A DNA stretch of 41,497 nucleotides from Nocardia jinanensis (GTDB lineage: Bacteria; Actinomycetota; Actinomycetes; Mycobacteriales; Mycobacteriaceae), in assembly GCF_014645735.1 (NCBI RefSeq), contig NZ_BMMH01000036.1:1-41497 (forward strand). Reading direction: 5' to 3'. A model generated the notes under the pieces. That model ran no database searches, was not told the DNA's origin, and saw only the letters and a list, made by a program, of their open reading frames with translations. A program made the position numbers and the translations under genes. Position 1 is the stretch's first letter. The number at the start of each line of letters is the position of its first letter. Of the stretch, positions 34,037-41,497 are shown one piece after another.

Positions 34037-35436
34037 TCAGCACACCCCTCTCGCGATATCGTCCCGACGCCCGGCGGCTGGCCGCCCTGGCCGCCCCCAT
34101 TGCGCTGACCCAGCTCGCGCAGGTCGCCGTTTCCACCACCAATATCGCCCTGATGGGCAGCCTCGGTGTACGCGCGGTCGCCGCGGGTGGTCTGGCGCTG
34201 GTGCTGTTCAACCAGATCCGCACCATGTGCGTCGGACTGATCACGGGCAGCGGTAATCAAATCGCCGCCGCGGTGGGCGCCGCCGGAAAACGCGGCGAGG
34301 ATCCCGACCCCGAGGTCCGCGAGGTGGTGCGGTCGAGTTTCCTGATCGCCACCATCGCCGGCCTGCTCGGCGGCGCGATACTGATCGGACTGGGCTGGTC
34401 GCTGCAGTGGCTCGGCCAGGACGCCGGCGTGCTGGCCGACGCGCGACCGCTGATGGTGGCGCTGGCGCCCGGTCTGCTGCCCTGCCTCTGGTTCCAGGTG
34501 CTGCGCCAATACACCGTGGGGATGCAGCGGCCGCAGGCACTGCTGGCGGTGACCCTGGGTTCGATCGCGGTCAATCTCGTGCTCGCCATGGCTCTCATCC
34601 ACGGCTGGGCCGGGCTGCCCACGCTCGGGCTGACCGGTGTCGGGGTGGCGACCTCGCTGGTGTTCCTGCTCATGTTCGCCGTGTTGTGGACGATGGTGCG
34701 CCGCGATCCGGAACTGGGCCGCACCCTGCCGGTCCGCCCGTGGCCGGTGCGAATGGCGACCGTGGGCGGTGAACTGCGGCTGGGCACACCCATCGCCCTC
34801 ACCTACGGTTCCGAGGCCGGGATGTTCTCGGTACTCGCACTGGTCATGGGCGCGCTCGGGCCGGCGGCGCTGGCCGCTCACAACGTGGTGTACCAGGTGA
34901 TCTACATCGTGTTCCAGATAGCGATCGGTATCTCGCACGGCGCCTCGATCCTGGTCAGCCACAGTGTCGCCCGGGACGAGACCGCACACGCGCGGGGCCT
35001 GGCCTGGCTGGCGCTGCAGTTCGCCGGGGCGGTCACGCTGCTCACCGGCCTGGCCTATGCCTTCGTCCCCGACCTGGTGCTGCGCCCGTTCCTCGATCCC
35101 ACCGACTCCGCGACGGTCGAGATGGCCCGGTCGCTGCTGCTCATCGGTATCGTGCTGCAGCTCTTCGACGCGGCCCAGAACATCGGCACCGGCCTGCTGC
35201 GCGGGTTGCAGGCCACCAATGCGGGTTTCCGGCTGTCGGTGGTCGGCTACTGGATCGTCGGACTGCCGACGGCGCTGGTCCTGGCCTATCCGGCAGGTCT
35301 GGGCGCGGCCGGGGTCTGGTGGGGACTGACCGCGGGCCTGGCCGCCACCGCTGCCCTCATGCTGCGCAAATATTTCAGCTTGCTGGACGAGCAGGACGCA
35401 ATGCTCGCACCCCGCCAGCGGGAGGCTGTAAGTTAG
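34033..35436 (+). CDS. MATE-family efflux transporter
   Basis: The 467-residue protein is a 12-helix MATE exporter, with an opening ALAAPIALTQLAQVAVSTTNIALMG and a second-half duplicate GTPIALTYGSEAGMFSVLALVMG marking the two homologous six-helix bundles. MATE pumps use sodium or proton gradients to export organic cations and other small molecules. Overlap of its GTG with the SbnA-like gene stop ties its expression to the biosynthetic genes, so it probably exports their product. The stop is immediately followed by an iron-box-like sequence. Confidence 0.92.
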   Translation: MISTPLSRYRPDARRLAALAAPIALTQLAQVAVSTTNIALMGSLGVRAVAAGGLALVLFNQIRTMCVGLITGSGNQIAAAVGAAGKRGEDPDPEVREVVRSSFLIATIAGLLGGAILIGLGWSLQWLGQDAGVLADARPLMVALAPGLLPCLWFQVLRQYTVGMQRPQALLAVTLGSIAVNLVLAMALIHGWAGLPTLGLTGVGVATSLVFLLMFAVLWTMVRRDPELGRTLPVRPWPVRMATVGGELRLGTPIALTYGSEAGMFSVLALVMGALGPAALAAHNVVYQVIYIVFQIAIGISHGASILVSHSVARDETAHARGLAWLALQFAGAVTLLTGLAYAFVPDLVLRPFLDPTDSATVEMARSLLLIGIVLQLFDAAQNIGTGLLRGLQATNAGFRLSVVGYWIVGLPTALVLAYPAGLGAAGVWWGLTAGLAATAALMLRKYFSLLDEQDAMLAPRQREAVS

Positions 35437-35446
35437 GGTTGCCTTC
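35428..35446 (+). promoter_or_regulatory. IdeR/DtxR iron-box-like site 3
   Basis: The sequence GTAAGTTAGGGTTGCCTTC, spanning the MATE stop codon, matches the 19-bp IdeR consensus at 12 positions by hand alignment, including the complete inner TTAGG and the CCT of the other arm. It stands just before a flavodoxin-like fragment. It may be a leftover operator of that decayed gene. Confidence 0.4.
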
Positions 35447-35471
35447 CAAAACCCGAGGGAAGGAGTGGCGC

Positions 35472-35585
35472 GTACGTATCGTCGTCCTGTTCGGTTCGGA
35501 AATGGGCACAGCGGAGAAAGTGGCCGAGGGAAGCGCACCACCCGGATCTGACCGGCCTGCAAAAACAACCTACCTCGGGTTCTGA
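35472..35585 (+). pseudogene. truncated flavodoxin-like N-terminus
   Basis: The frame reads RIVVLFGSEMGTAEKVAE, the first strand and FMN-phosphate loop of a flavodoxin domain, then breaks into unrelated sequence and stops at 35585. GGAAGGAG lies at the right distance upstream but no in-frame ATG or GTG is present (a GTG at 35465 is in another frame). Intact flavodoxin domains are about 140 residues or more, so this is a remnant, not a gene. The rest of 35586-35744 shows no gene. Flavodoxins commonly replace ferredoxins under iron limitation, which fits the iron-box-like sequence just upstream. Confidence 0.6.
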
Positions 35586-35744
35586 GGTTCCCCTTTCCGG
35601 CATCTCACCGATTCCGGTCGGTACCAGTGCGTTCCATCGCAGGTCGCGGCCGGTGCTTCCCACGCGCGTGTCCGCGCCGCCCTCTAGACTGGTACGTGGT
35701 GCGGCATACCCCCGCTGTACCACGTCGATCCAGGAGGGGACGAT

Positions 35745-36227
35745 ATGGCAGCCGCAATCAGTCCTGCGGAAGATCCCGCAACCGACCATCCCGAGCTGGA
35801 AGCACTGCCGGTATGGCCGCAGGAGACGATCGCGGTTCTGGTCACCACCGATCCCGCGCCGCATGCCATTCCGGTTTCGTGGCCCGTGCGCGCCGGTGAC
35901 CGGCGAATCCTGCTGAGCCTCAAGTTCGATCGCGGATCGCTGGCCCGGCTGCGGGAGCGGCCGCAGGTCGCCCTGCTGATCCTGGGCGGTGGCAATGTGG
36001 CGCTGTGTGCTCGTGGTGCGGCCAAGGTTATCGCCGAGGAGATGCCCGGAGCCGATGATTATGTGGCGGTCCGGCTCGATGTGGACGTTATCGACGATCA
36101 CCGGCAGTCGGCTTTCGCGGTCGCGCAGGGTATTCAGCGCACGGTGCTCGACGACAGCGAGCTGCGGGCCCTGGAGCACCGGGTGGCGACGCTGAAGTCC
36201 TGGGCCGAGAACGAAGAGAAGATCTGA
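35745..36227 (+). CDS. pyridoxamine 5'-phosphate oxidase-fold flavin-binding protein
   Basis: The 160-residue protein has the split-barrel pattern of PPOX-like flavin- or F420-binding proteins: an early strand IAVLVTTDPAPHAIPVSWPVRAG, then ILLSLKFDRGSLARLRERPQVALLILGGGNVALCARGAAKVI. The cofactor and substrate cannot be deduced; actinobacterial members include F420-dependent reductases and heme-related proteins. The ATG has GGAGG eight bases upstream. It is likely a single-gene unit, with TerD starting 112 bp later. Confidence 0.8.
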   Translation: MAAAISPAEDPATDHPELEALPVWPQETIAVLVTTDPAPHAIPVSWPVRAGDRRILLSLKFDRGSLARLRERPQVALLILGGGNVALCARGAAKVIAEEMPGADDYVAVRLDVDVIDDHRQSAFAVAQGIQRTVLDDSELRALEHRVATLKSWAENEEKI

Positions 36228-36339
36228 GTCCGGCCGCCCGGCACAGTACTCATCCGGTGCGGCGGCGCCTCGTATACATCTGCCGGGCACCCCGGCGCCG
36301 TCGGCCATCGGGCGCTTCCGGCGCCGTGGGAAGGAGAAT

Positions 36340-36915
36340 ATGAGCGTCACACTGGCCAAGGGCGGCAATGTCTCGCTGTCCAAACAGGCCCCCAATTTGA
36401 CCAAGATCGCTGTCGGCCTCGGCTGGGATGTGCGCACCACAGTGGGCGCCGACTACGACCTCGATGCCAGTGCCCTGGTCACCGGGCCGAGCCTGAAGGT
36501 CCTTTCGGATCAGCATTTCGTGTTCTACAACAACCTCCGGTCACCGGAGGGCGCCGTCGAGCACACCGGCGACAACCTGACCGGTGAGGGCGACGGTGAC
36601 GACGAGGTGATCAATGTCGATCTGGCCAATACGCCGGAGACGATCACCAATATCTTCTTCCCGGTCTCCATCCACGACGCCGACCAGCGCGGTCAGTCCT
36701 TCGGACAGATCCGCAACGCCTATATCCGTGTCGTCGATCTGAACACCGGCGCGGAACTGGCCCGCTACGACCTGTCCGAGGACGCTTCCTCGGAAACCGC
36801 CATGGTGTTCGGGGAACTCTATCGCCGGCAGGGCGAATGGAAGTTCCGCGCGATCGGCCAGGGCTACGCCTCGGGGCTGGCGGGGATCGCCCGCGACTAC
36901 GGAGTGAACATCTAG
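36340..36915 (+). CDS. terD: TerD-family protein
   Basis: The 191-residue protein is a full-length TerD domain: MSVTLAKGGNVSLSKQAPNL at the start, the calcium-binding GLGWDVR and DYDLDASAL segments, GDNLTGEGDGDDEVINVDL, and YDLSEDASSETAMVFGELYR near the C-terminus. TerD proteins bind calcium and are associated with tellurite resistance and broader stress responses; actinobacteria often carry several. No other ter gene is adjacent. A GGAAGGAG ribosome-binding site precedes the ATG. It converges on mazG with 11 bp between. Confidence 0.93.
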   Translation: MSVTLAKGGNVSLSKQAPNLTKIAVGLGWDVRTTVGADYDLDASALVTGPSLKVLSDQHFVFYNNLRSPEGAVEHTGDNLTGEGDGDDEVINVDLANTPETITNIFFPVSIHDADQRGQSFGQIRNAYIRVVDLNTGAELARYDLSEDASSETAMVFGELYRRQGEWKFRAIGQGYASGLAGIARDYGVNI

Positions 36916-36926
36916 GACAGCCGCGG

Positions 36927-37694
36927 TCAGTGACCTCGCCGGGTGCCGGCCGGCCAGTGCTCGAGCCAATCCTCGGCGGACAGCGGAAGACGGGCACCCC
37001 GTGCGGTTTCGGCGGCGTCCTCCGCCTGCCGAATGGCAGTAGCGAAGGCGAGGGCGGCTTTGCGCAATCGCTCTTCGGCGCTCTCCGGGCCGCCCAGGTG
37101 GACGATACGCAGATCCTCCGGGATCAGATCCGCCGGAAGACCGGCACGCACGCTACGCGAGCAGATCTTCTCGGCCAGCGCCAGCGCCGGTTGCGCCATG
37201 GCGATACCGTCCAGGCAGGAACGCCGCGTCTTCTCCGCGGATTTCTTTTCCTCCCAGGCCTTTTCCTGCGCCGCCGCTTTCTCCTCGACCGTGGCCGCCG
37301 CACCGAAACCGTATTCGTCGGGGCCCGCGGCCAGATGCGGGCTGCGATTCACCAATTTGGCCACCAGGGCGGCGGCCACATCGTCGATGGTGAATTCCGC
37401 GGCCGCCTCGGCGATCCGGGAGTGGAACAGAACCTGCAACAGCAGATCGCCCAGCTCCTCCCGGATGGTGGCGGCATCCTCCTGCTGGATGGCGTCGAGC
37501 AGCTCGTAGGTTTCCTCGAGCAGGTAGGGACGCAGCGAATCGTGGGTCTGGGTGACCTCCCAGCCGCCGAACCGCCACAGCCGATCCATCACCTCCACCG
37601 CATCGGTCAGACCGGCGGCGACGGTGGCCGTTTCCGATTCGAGCACACCGGGTTCGGGGCGATCGGCCCGCTCGTCGCCGGGATCGGATTTCAT
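36927..37694 (-). CDS. mazG: MazG-family nucleoside triphosphate pyrophosphohydrolase
   Basis: The 255-residue protein has a MazG NTP-PPase domain: RLWRFGGWEVTQTHDSLRPYL, the metal-binding EETYELLDAI and EELGDLLLQVLFHSRI helices, and the AEFTIDDVAAALVAKLVNRSPHL continuation. MazG hydrolyses (d)NTPs, including oxidised nucleotides, to monophosphates. The later part (ICSRSVRAGLPADLIP and beyond) is an Ala/Glu-rich extension. The ATG overlaps the mfd stop as ATGA. The mfd-mazG pair is conserved in mycobacteria, joining DNA repair with nucleotide-pool cleaning. Confidence 0.93.
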   Translation of the reverse strand: MKSDPGDERADRPEPGVLESETATVAAGLTDAVEVMDRLWRFGGWEVTQTHDSLRPYLLEETYELLDAIQQEDAATIREELGDLLLQVLFHSRIAEAAAEFTIDDVAAALVAKLVNRSPHLAAGPDEYGFGAAATVEEKAAAQEKAWEEKKSAEKTRRSCLDGIAMAQPALALAEKICSRSVRAGLPADLIPEDLRIVHLGGPESAEERLRKAALAFATAIRQAEDAAETARGARLPLSAEDWLEHWPAGTRRGH

Positions 37695-40600
37695 CGCGCC
37701 GGACTCACCTCGGTCGCGACCGTGAGATCGACCGCTCCGGCGGCTTTGCCGTCGAGCGCGAGCAGCAGATCGGCGAGATACTGCAGCAGCACCACATCGC
37801 GCAACCGGTCGGCACCGACGCTGTCCCGCACCCGGGGCAGCGGCAGCTGCACGACCGAACTGGCCGCCCGGTAGGTGGCGCTCGGATATATCCGCTTGAG
37901 CCGCATCTGTTTCGAATCGGGCAGCGACAGCGGCGAAACCTTCACTGTCGTCCCGGTGACCGCGATCTCGGTGACCTCGTACTCACGCGCCAGCAGTCGC
38001 AGTTTGGCCACCGAGACCAGCCGGCCGACCTCGACCGGCAGCGGGCCGTAGCGGTCCACGAGTTCCTCGACCACCGCGGCCAGCGCCGGATCGTCGTGGG
38101 CGGCGGCGAGTTTGCGGTATGCCTCCAGCCGCAACCGGTCGCTGGCGATGTAGTCGGGCGGGATATGCGCGTCCACCGGGAGATCGATACGGACCTCTTT
38201 GGTCTCCTCGGTGGTGATCGGCTTCCCGTCCGCGGCGGCCCGATACGCCTCCACCGCCTCGCCGACGAGCCGCACGTAGAGGTCGAATCCCACGCCCGCT
38301 ACATGCCCGGACTGTTCGGCGCCCAGCACGTTACCGGCGCCGCGGATCTCGAGGTCCTTCATCGCCACCGCCATACCCGCGCCGAGATCGGAGTTCTGCG
38401 CGATGGTGGCCAGCCGGTCGTAGGCGGTTTCGGTGAGCGGTTTCTCCCCCGGATACAGGAAGTAGGCGTATCCGCGTTCACGGCTGCGCCCGACCCGCCC
38501 GCGCAACTGATGCAGCTGAGAGAGGCCGAGGGCATCGGCCCGTTCCACGATCAGGGTGTTGGCGTTGGAGATGTCGAGTCCGGTCTCGATGATCGTGGTG
38601 CAGACGAGGACATCGAATTCGCGCTGCCAGAATCCCTGCACGGTGCGTTCGAGGGTGTCTTCGTTCATCTGCCCGTGCGCGACCACCACCCGGGCCTCCG
38701 GGACCAGATCGCGGATCCGCTTGGCCGCCTTCTCGATCGAGGACACCCGGTTGTGCACATAGAACACCTGGCCGTCGCGCAGCAGTTCGCGCCGGATCGC
38801 CGCGGTCACCTGTTTGTCGTTGTAGCCGCCCACATAGGTGAGCACCGGATGCCGCTCCTCGGGCGGAGTGAGGATGGTCGACATCTCGCGGATACCGGCC
38901 AGGCTCATCTCCAGTGTGCGCGGGATCGGGGTCGCGGACATGGTGAGCACGTCCACATGTGTGCGCAGCGCCTTGATGTGTTCCTTGTGTTCCACTCCGA
39001 AACGCTGTTCCTCGTCCACGATCACCAGGCCGAGGTTCTTCCAGCGCACCGCGGTCTGCAGGAGGCGATGGGTGCCGATCACGATATCGACCTCCCCCTC
39101 GGCCATCCCGGCGAGCACCTCCCGCGATTCCGCGGGATCGGTGAACCGGGACAGACCCTTCACGGTCACCGGGAACCCGGCGAGCCGTTCGGAGAAGGTC
39201 TGCAGATGCTGCTGGGCCAACAGGGTGGTCGGCACCAGGAGCACCACCTGCTTACCGTCCTGCACGGCCTTGAACGCCGCCCGCACCGCGATCTCGGTTT
39301 TGCCGTAACCGACATCGCCGCAGACCACGCGGTCCATCGGCACGGCCTTCTCCATATCCGCCTTCACATCCGAGATGGCGGTGAGCTGATCCACGGTCTC
39401 GGTGAACGCGAACGCGTCCTCCATCTCCCGCTGCCACGGGGTGTCCGGCCCGAACGCGTGACCGGGCGCCGCCTGCCGTGCCGCGTAGAGCTGCACCAGT
39501 TCACCGGCGATCTCCCGGACCGCCTTACGTGCCCTGCGCTTGGTATTCGCCCAGTCCGCACCACCCAGCTTCGACAGGCTGGGCAGCTCCCCACCCACGT
39601 ACCTGGACAGCTGATCCAGCGATTCCATCGGCACGAACAACCGGTCGCCGGGCTGCCCTCGTTTACCGGGCGCGTACTCGATCACCAGATATTCGCGCCG
39701 CGCGCCACCGACCGTACGCTCGATCATCTCCACGAACCGGCCGATCCCGTGCTGGTCGTGCACCACCATGTCCCCGGCGTTCAATGCCAGCGGATCCACC
39801 TGGTTGCGGCGTTTGGCGGGCAGCCGCTTCCCGTCGCCCGGGGCGGTGACCCGGTTACCGGTGAGATCGGATTCCGCGACCACCACCAGGCCGGCGTCGG
39901 AGAAGATCACCCCGTCGTGCAGCGACCCGCACAACACCCCGACCACCCCGGGCACCGGCTCCGCACCGGCGGTCAACTCCGCGGCCGGAACCTCCGCCTC
40001 ACCGAGCCGCTCCAGGGTGCGCTGGGCAGTACCGTGCCCGGCCAGCACCACCACCGCACGGCCGCCGGTTGTCACATGCGCGCGCAGCGAGGCGAAAATG
40101 GTCGCCACCAGTTCGTCGGAGCCCCGCGCGGTGGGGCCGGACTGCACCGGCAACTCCACTTCCGACGGATCACCGGACGCCAGCGGGCTCAGGGTCCACC
40201 AGGGCAGTTCCCGGGCCGCGGCGCTCGCCTGGATATCGGTGAGCGGGCGATAGGCCGACGCCGCCAGGTCCAGCCCGTGCGCGCCCAGCGGCGCATCGGC
40301 TCCGAAGGAGGCCGCGGTCCACGACGCCTCCAGGAACTCCTCCCCGGTCCGCATGAGGTCGGCCGCCCGGGTCCGCACTTTCTCCGGATCGCACACCAGC
40401 AGATGGGTGTTCTCGGGCAGCTGCTCGGTCAGCAGCCGCAGCTCGCCGGGCTGCAGCACCGGCAGCAACGCCTCCATACCCTCGACCGGAATACCCTCGG
40501 CCAGCTTCGCCAGCATCTCCACCAGCGCGGCATCCGCCGGATTCGCCGCCGCCACCTGCGCGGCCCGCTCCCGCACCGCCGCGGTGAGCAACAGCTCCCG

Positions 40601-41305
40601 GCACGGCGGCGCGACCACGGTATCGACCGAGTTCTCCCCCAGGGAACGCTGATCGGCCACCGAGAACGGCCGCAGTTCGGTGATCTCGTCCCCCCAGAAC
40701 TCCACCCGGACCGGATGATCCGCGGTGGGCGGAAAGAGATCCAGAATGCCGCCGCGTACCGCGAACTCGCCGCGTTTACCGACCATATCCACCCGCGTGT
40801 ACGCGAATTCGACCAGCCGCGCGACCAATTCGTCGAAATCGGCTTCCCCGCCGATTCGCAGCACGATCGGTTCGATATCGCCCAGACCGCTCGCCATCGG
40901 CTGCGTCAGCGACCGCACCGTGGTCACCACGACCCGCAACGGCTCCGCGAACACCGGATCCTCCGGATGCGCCAGCCGCCGCAACACCTCGAGCCGGCGC
41001 CCGACGGTATCCGCACCCGGCGACAGCCGCTCGTGCGGCAGCGTCTCCCAGGACGGGAACTGCGCGATCGCCGACCCCAGCATCTCGCTCAGTTCCAGTG
41101 TCAGATCATCGGCCTCCCGGCCGGTCGCGGTCACCACCACCACGGGCCGCTCGGCCGCCATGGTCGCCGCCACGAACGATCGCGCCGCCGCCGGCGCCAC
41201 CAATTCCACCAGCGATCGCCCGAGCATCCCGGAAACGGTCCGCAACGCGGTATCGGCACCGGCCGCGGCGGCCAGTCCCGCCAGTGGTGGACGTGGGGCA
41301 GACAT
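37691..41305 (-). CDS. mfd: transcription-repair coupling factor
   Basis: Mfd displaces RNA polymerase stalled at DNA damage and recruits UvrA. The 1204-residue protein shows the N-terminal UvrB-like part (VVTATGREADDLTLEL, LPHERLSPGADTVGRR), the CarD-like RNA-polymerase interaction domain (about 508-575: GDMVVHDQHGIGRFV, FVPMESLDQLSRYVGG), helicase Walker A CGDVGYGKTEIAVRAAF (near 660), DEEQRFGVEHKE (near 763), TMSATPIPRTLEMS, and the translocation region QLHQLRGRVGRSRERGYAYF, followed by the C-terminal autoinhibitory domain. The ATG at 41305 has AGGAG upstream; the longer frame adds 21 unconserved residues. Confidence 0.97.
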   Translation of the reverse strand: MSAPRPPLAGLAAAAGADTALRTVSGMLGRSLVELVAPAAARSFVAATMAAERPVVVVTATGREADDLTLELSEMLGSAIAQFPSWETLPHERLSPGADTVGRRLEVLRRLAHPEDPVFAEPLRVVVTTVRSLTQPMASGLGDIEPIVLRIGGEADFDELVARLVEFAYTRVDMVGKRGEFAVRGGILDLFPPTADHPVRVEFWGDEITELRPFSVADQRSLGENSVDTVVAPPCRELLLTAAVRERAAQVAAANPADAALVEMLAKLAEGIPVEGMEALLPVLQPGELRLLTEQLPENTHLLVCDPEKVRTRAADLMRTGEEFLEASWTAASFGADAPLGAHGLDLAASAYRPLTDIQASAAARELPWWTLSPLASGDPSEVELPVQSGPTARGSDELVATIFASLRAHVTTGGRAVVVLAGHGTAQRTLERLGEAEVPAAELTAGAEPVPGVVGVLCGSLHDGVIFSDAGLVVVAESDLTGNRVTAPGDGKRLPAKRRNQVDPLALNAGDMVVHDQHGIGRFVEMIERTVGGARREYLVIEYAPGKRGQPGDRLFVPMESLDQLSRYVGGELPSLSKLGGADWANTKRRARKAVREIAGELVQLYAARQAAPGHAFGPDTPWQREMEDAFAFTETVDQLTAISDVKADMEKAVPMDRVVCGDVGYGKTEIAVRAAFKAVQDGKQVVLLVPTTLLAQQHLQTFSERLAGFPVTVKGLSRFTDPAESREVLAGMAEGEVDIVIGTHRLLQTAVRWKNLGLVIVDEEQRFGVEHKEHIKALRTHVDVLTMSATPIPRTLEMSLAGIREMSTILTPPEERHPVLTYVGGYNDKQVTAAIRRELLRDGQVFYVHNRVSSIEKAAKRIRDLVPEARVVVAHGQMNEDTLERTVQGFWQREFDVLVCTTIIETGLDISNANTLIVERADALGLSQLHQLRGRVGRSRERGYAYFLYPGEKPLTETAYDRLATIAQNSDLGAGMAVAMKDLEIRGAGNVLGAEQSGHVAGVGFDLYVRLVGEAVEAYRAAADGKPITTEETKEVRIDLPVDAHIPPDYIASDRLRLEAYRKLAAAHDDPALAAVVEELVDRYGPLPVEVGRLVSVAKLRLLAREYEVTEIAVTGTTVKVSPLSLPDSKQMRLKRIYPSATYRAASSVVQLPLPRVRDSVGADRLRDVVLLQYLADLLLALDGKAAGAVDLTVATEVSPAR

Positions 41306-41428
41306 TTTCTCTCCTGAACGCCGAACGAAAGCGATTCCACCGGGCCTCGCGAGTCTATCGACGAGCATCCAGCGAATTACCAGCGGCTGTGTTTTCGGCG
41401 CGCTGGCGCGCGGGGGTTGAGGCCCTGA

Positions 41429-41496
41429 GTCTCGCCGTTCAGGCCTCGAGACTCGAGCCTTCGGCTCATGCGCTTTCGAGGCCTGAACGGCGAGAC
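41429..41496. repeat. 21-bp perfect inverted repeat at the window edge
   Basis: Arms at 41429-41449 and 41476-41496 are exact reverse complements of 21 bases, separated by 26 bases that themselves contain a small hairpin (GAGCC-TTC-GGCTC at 41455-41467). The arms begin GTCTCGCC and GAGGCC occurs in both. It lies 120-190 bp upstream of mfd. It may be a terminator of a gene beyond the window or a dispersed palindromic element; no T-tract is visible. Confidence 0.8.
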
Positions 41497-41497
41497 G

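Noticed and set aside
36340..36915. TerD as part of a tellurite-resistance or phage-defence island
   Set aside because: No other ter genes, helicases or nucleases accompany it; single TerD genes are common in actinobacteria.
38096..41317. A 1073-codon open frame antisense to mfd, and similar long frames antisense to glmS and other genes
   Set aside because: High-GC codon bias keeps antisense frames open. These have no family motifs, unnatural Arg/His/Gln-rich composition and overlap unmistakable genes.

Overview
The window is high-GC actinobacterial DNA, most likely from Nocardia or a close relative in the Mycobacteriales. Pointers are the run of genes around tsaD, alr, glmS, glmM, rpsI and rplM, which resembles the mycobacterial arrangement; EspC-like and WXG-type secretion substrates; an FHA-ABC protein of the Rv1747 type; lipoboxes; GTG starts; and ATGA/GTGA stop-start overlaps. 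No tRNA, rRNA, CRISPR array, insertion sequence or phage gene is visible.

Layout. 0.2-1.8 kb (+): an Hsp70/actin-like membrane protein. 2.0-7.0 kb (-): a tightly coupled operon alr, alpha/beta hydrolase, tsaE, tsaB, rimI, tsaD, joining D-alanine supply with t6A tRNA modification and ribosomal protein acetylation. 7.1-9.9 kb (-): a methyltransferase-like protein and bifunctional nnrE/nnrD (NAD(P)HX repair). 10.0-10.4 kb (+): a cupredoxin lipoprotein. 10.4-12.3 kb (-): glmS, divergent from a hydrolase-fold protein without a catalytic serine. 13.3-16.3 kb (-): an orphan type VII secretion-substrate module (EspC-like protein, WXG protein with a Thr/Pro linker, coiled-coil protein, RDD membrane protein), lower in GC than its surroundings and without any ESX core gene. 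16.5-19.8 kb (-): a small acidic Asp-rich protein, a PspC-domain protein, glmM, rpsI and rplM.

19.9-29.0 kb holds envelope and signalling genes: a second, degenerate Hsp70/actin-like protein with a Pro-rich region and a membrane segment, an FHA-FHA-ABC exporter, a zinc metallopeptidase lipoprotein, an FHA-domain protein and a large lipoprotein.

The most interesting part is 29.3-35.4 kb (+): a compact five-gene operon for a VioC/AsnO-type 2-oxoglutarate dioxygenase, an SbnB-like ornithine-cyclodeaminase-family dehydrogenase, a fold-type III PLP decarboxylase (SbnH/DapDC-like), an SbnA-like cysteine-synthase-family enzyme and a MATE exporter. Two sequences resembling IdeR/DtxR iron boxes lie upstream, one overlapping the -35 of a well-spaced promoter. 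SbnA plus SbnB make L-2,3-diaminopropionate in known pathways; with a decarboxylase, a hydroxylase and an exporter, but no NRPS or NIS synthetase in the window, the operon may make a small iron-regulated diamino/aminocarboxylate metallophore or antimetabolite. Just downstream lie another iron-box-like sequence and a truncated flavodoxin start, consistent with a decayed iron-starvation gene.

35.7-41.3 kb returns to ordinary genes: a PPOX-type flavin-binding protein and a TerD protein (+), then mazG and mfd (-). The window ends inside a long perfect inverted repeat.
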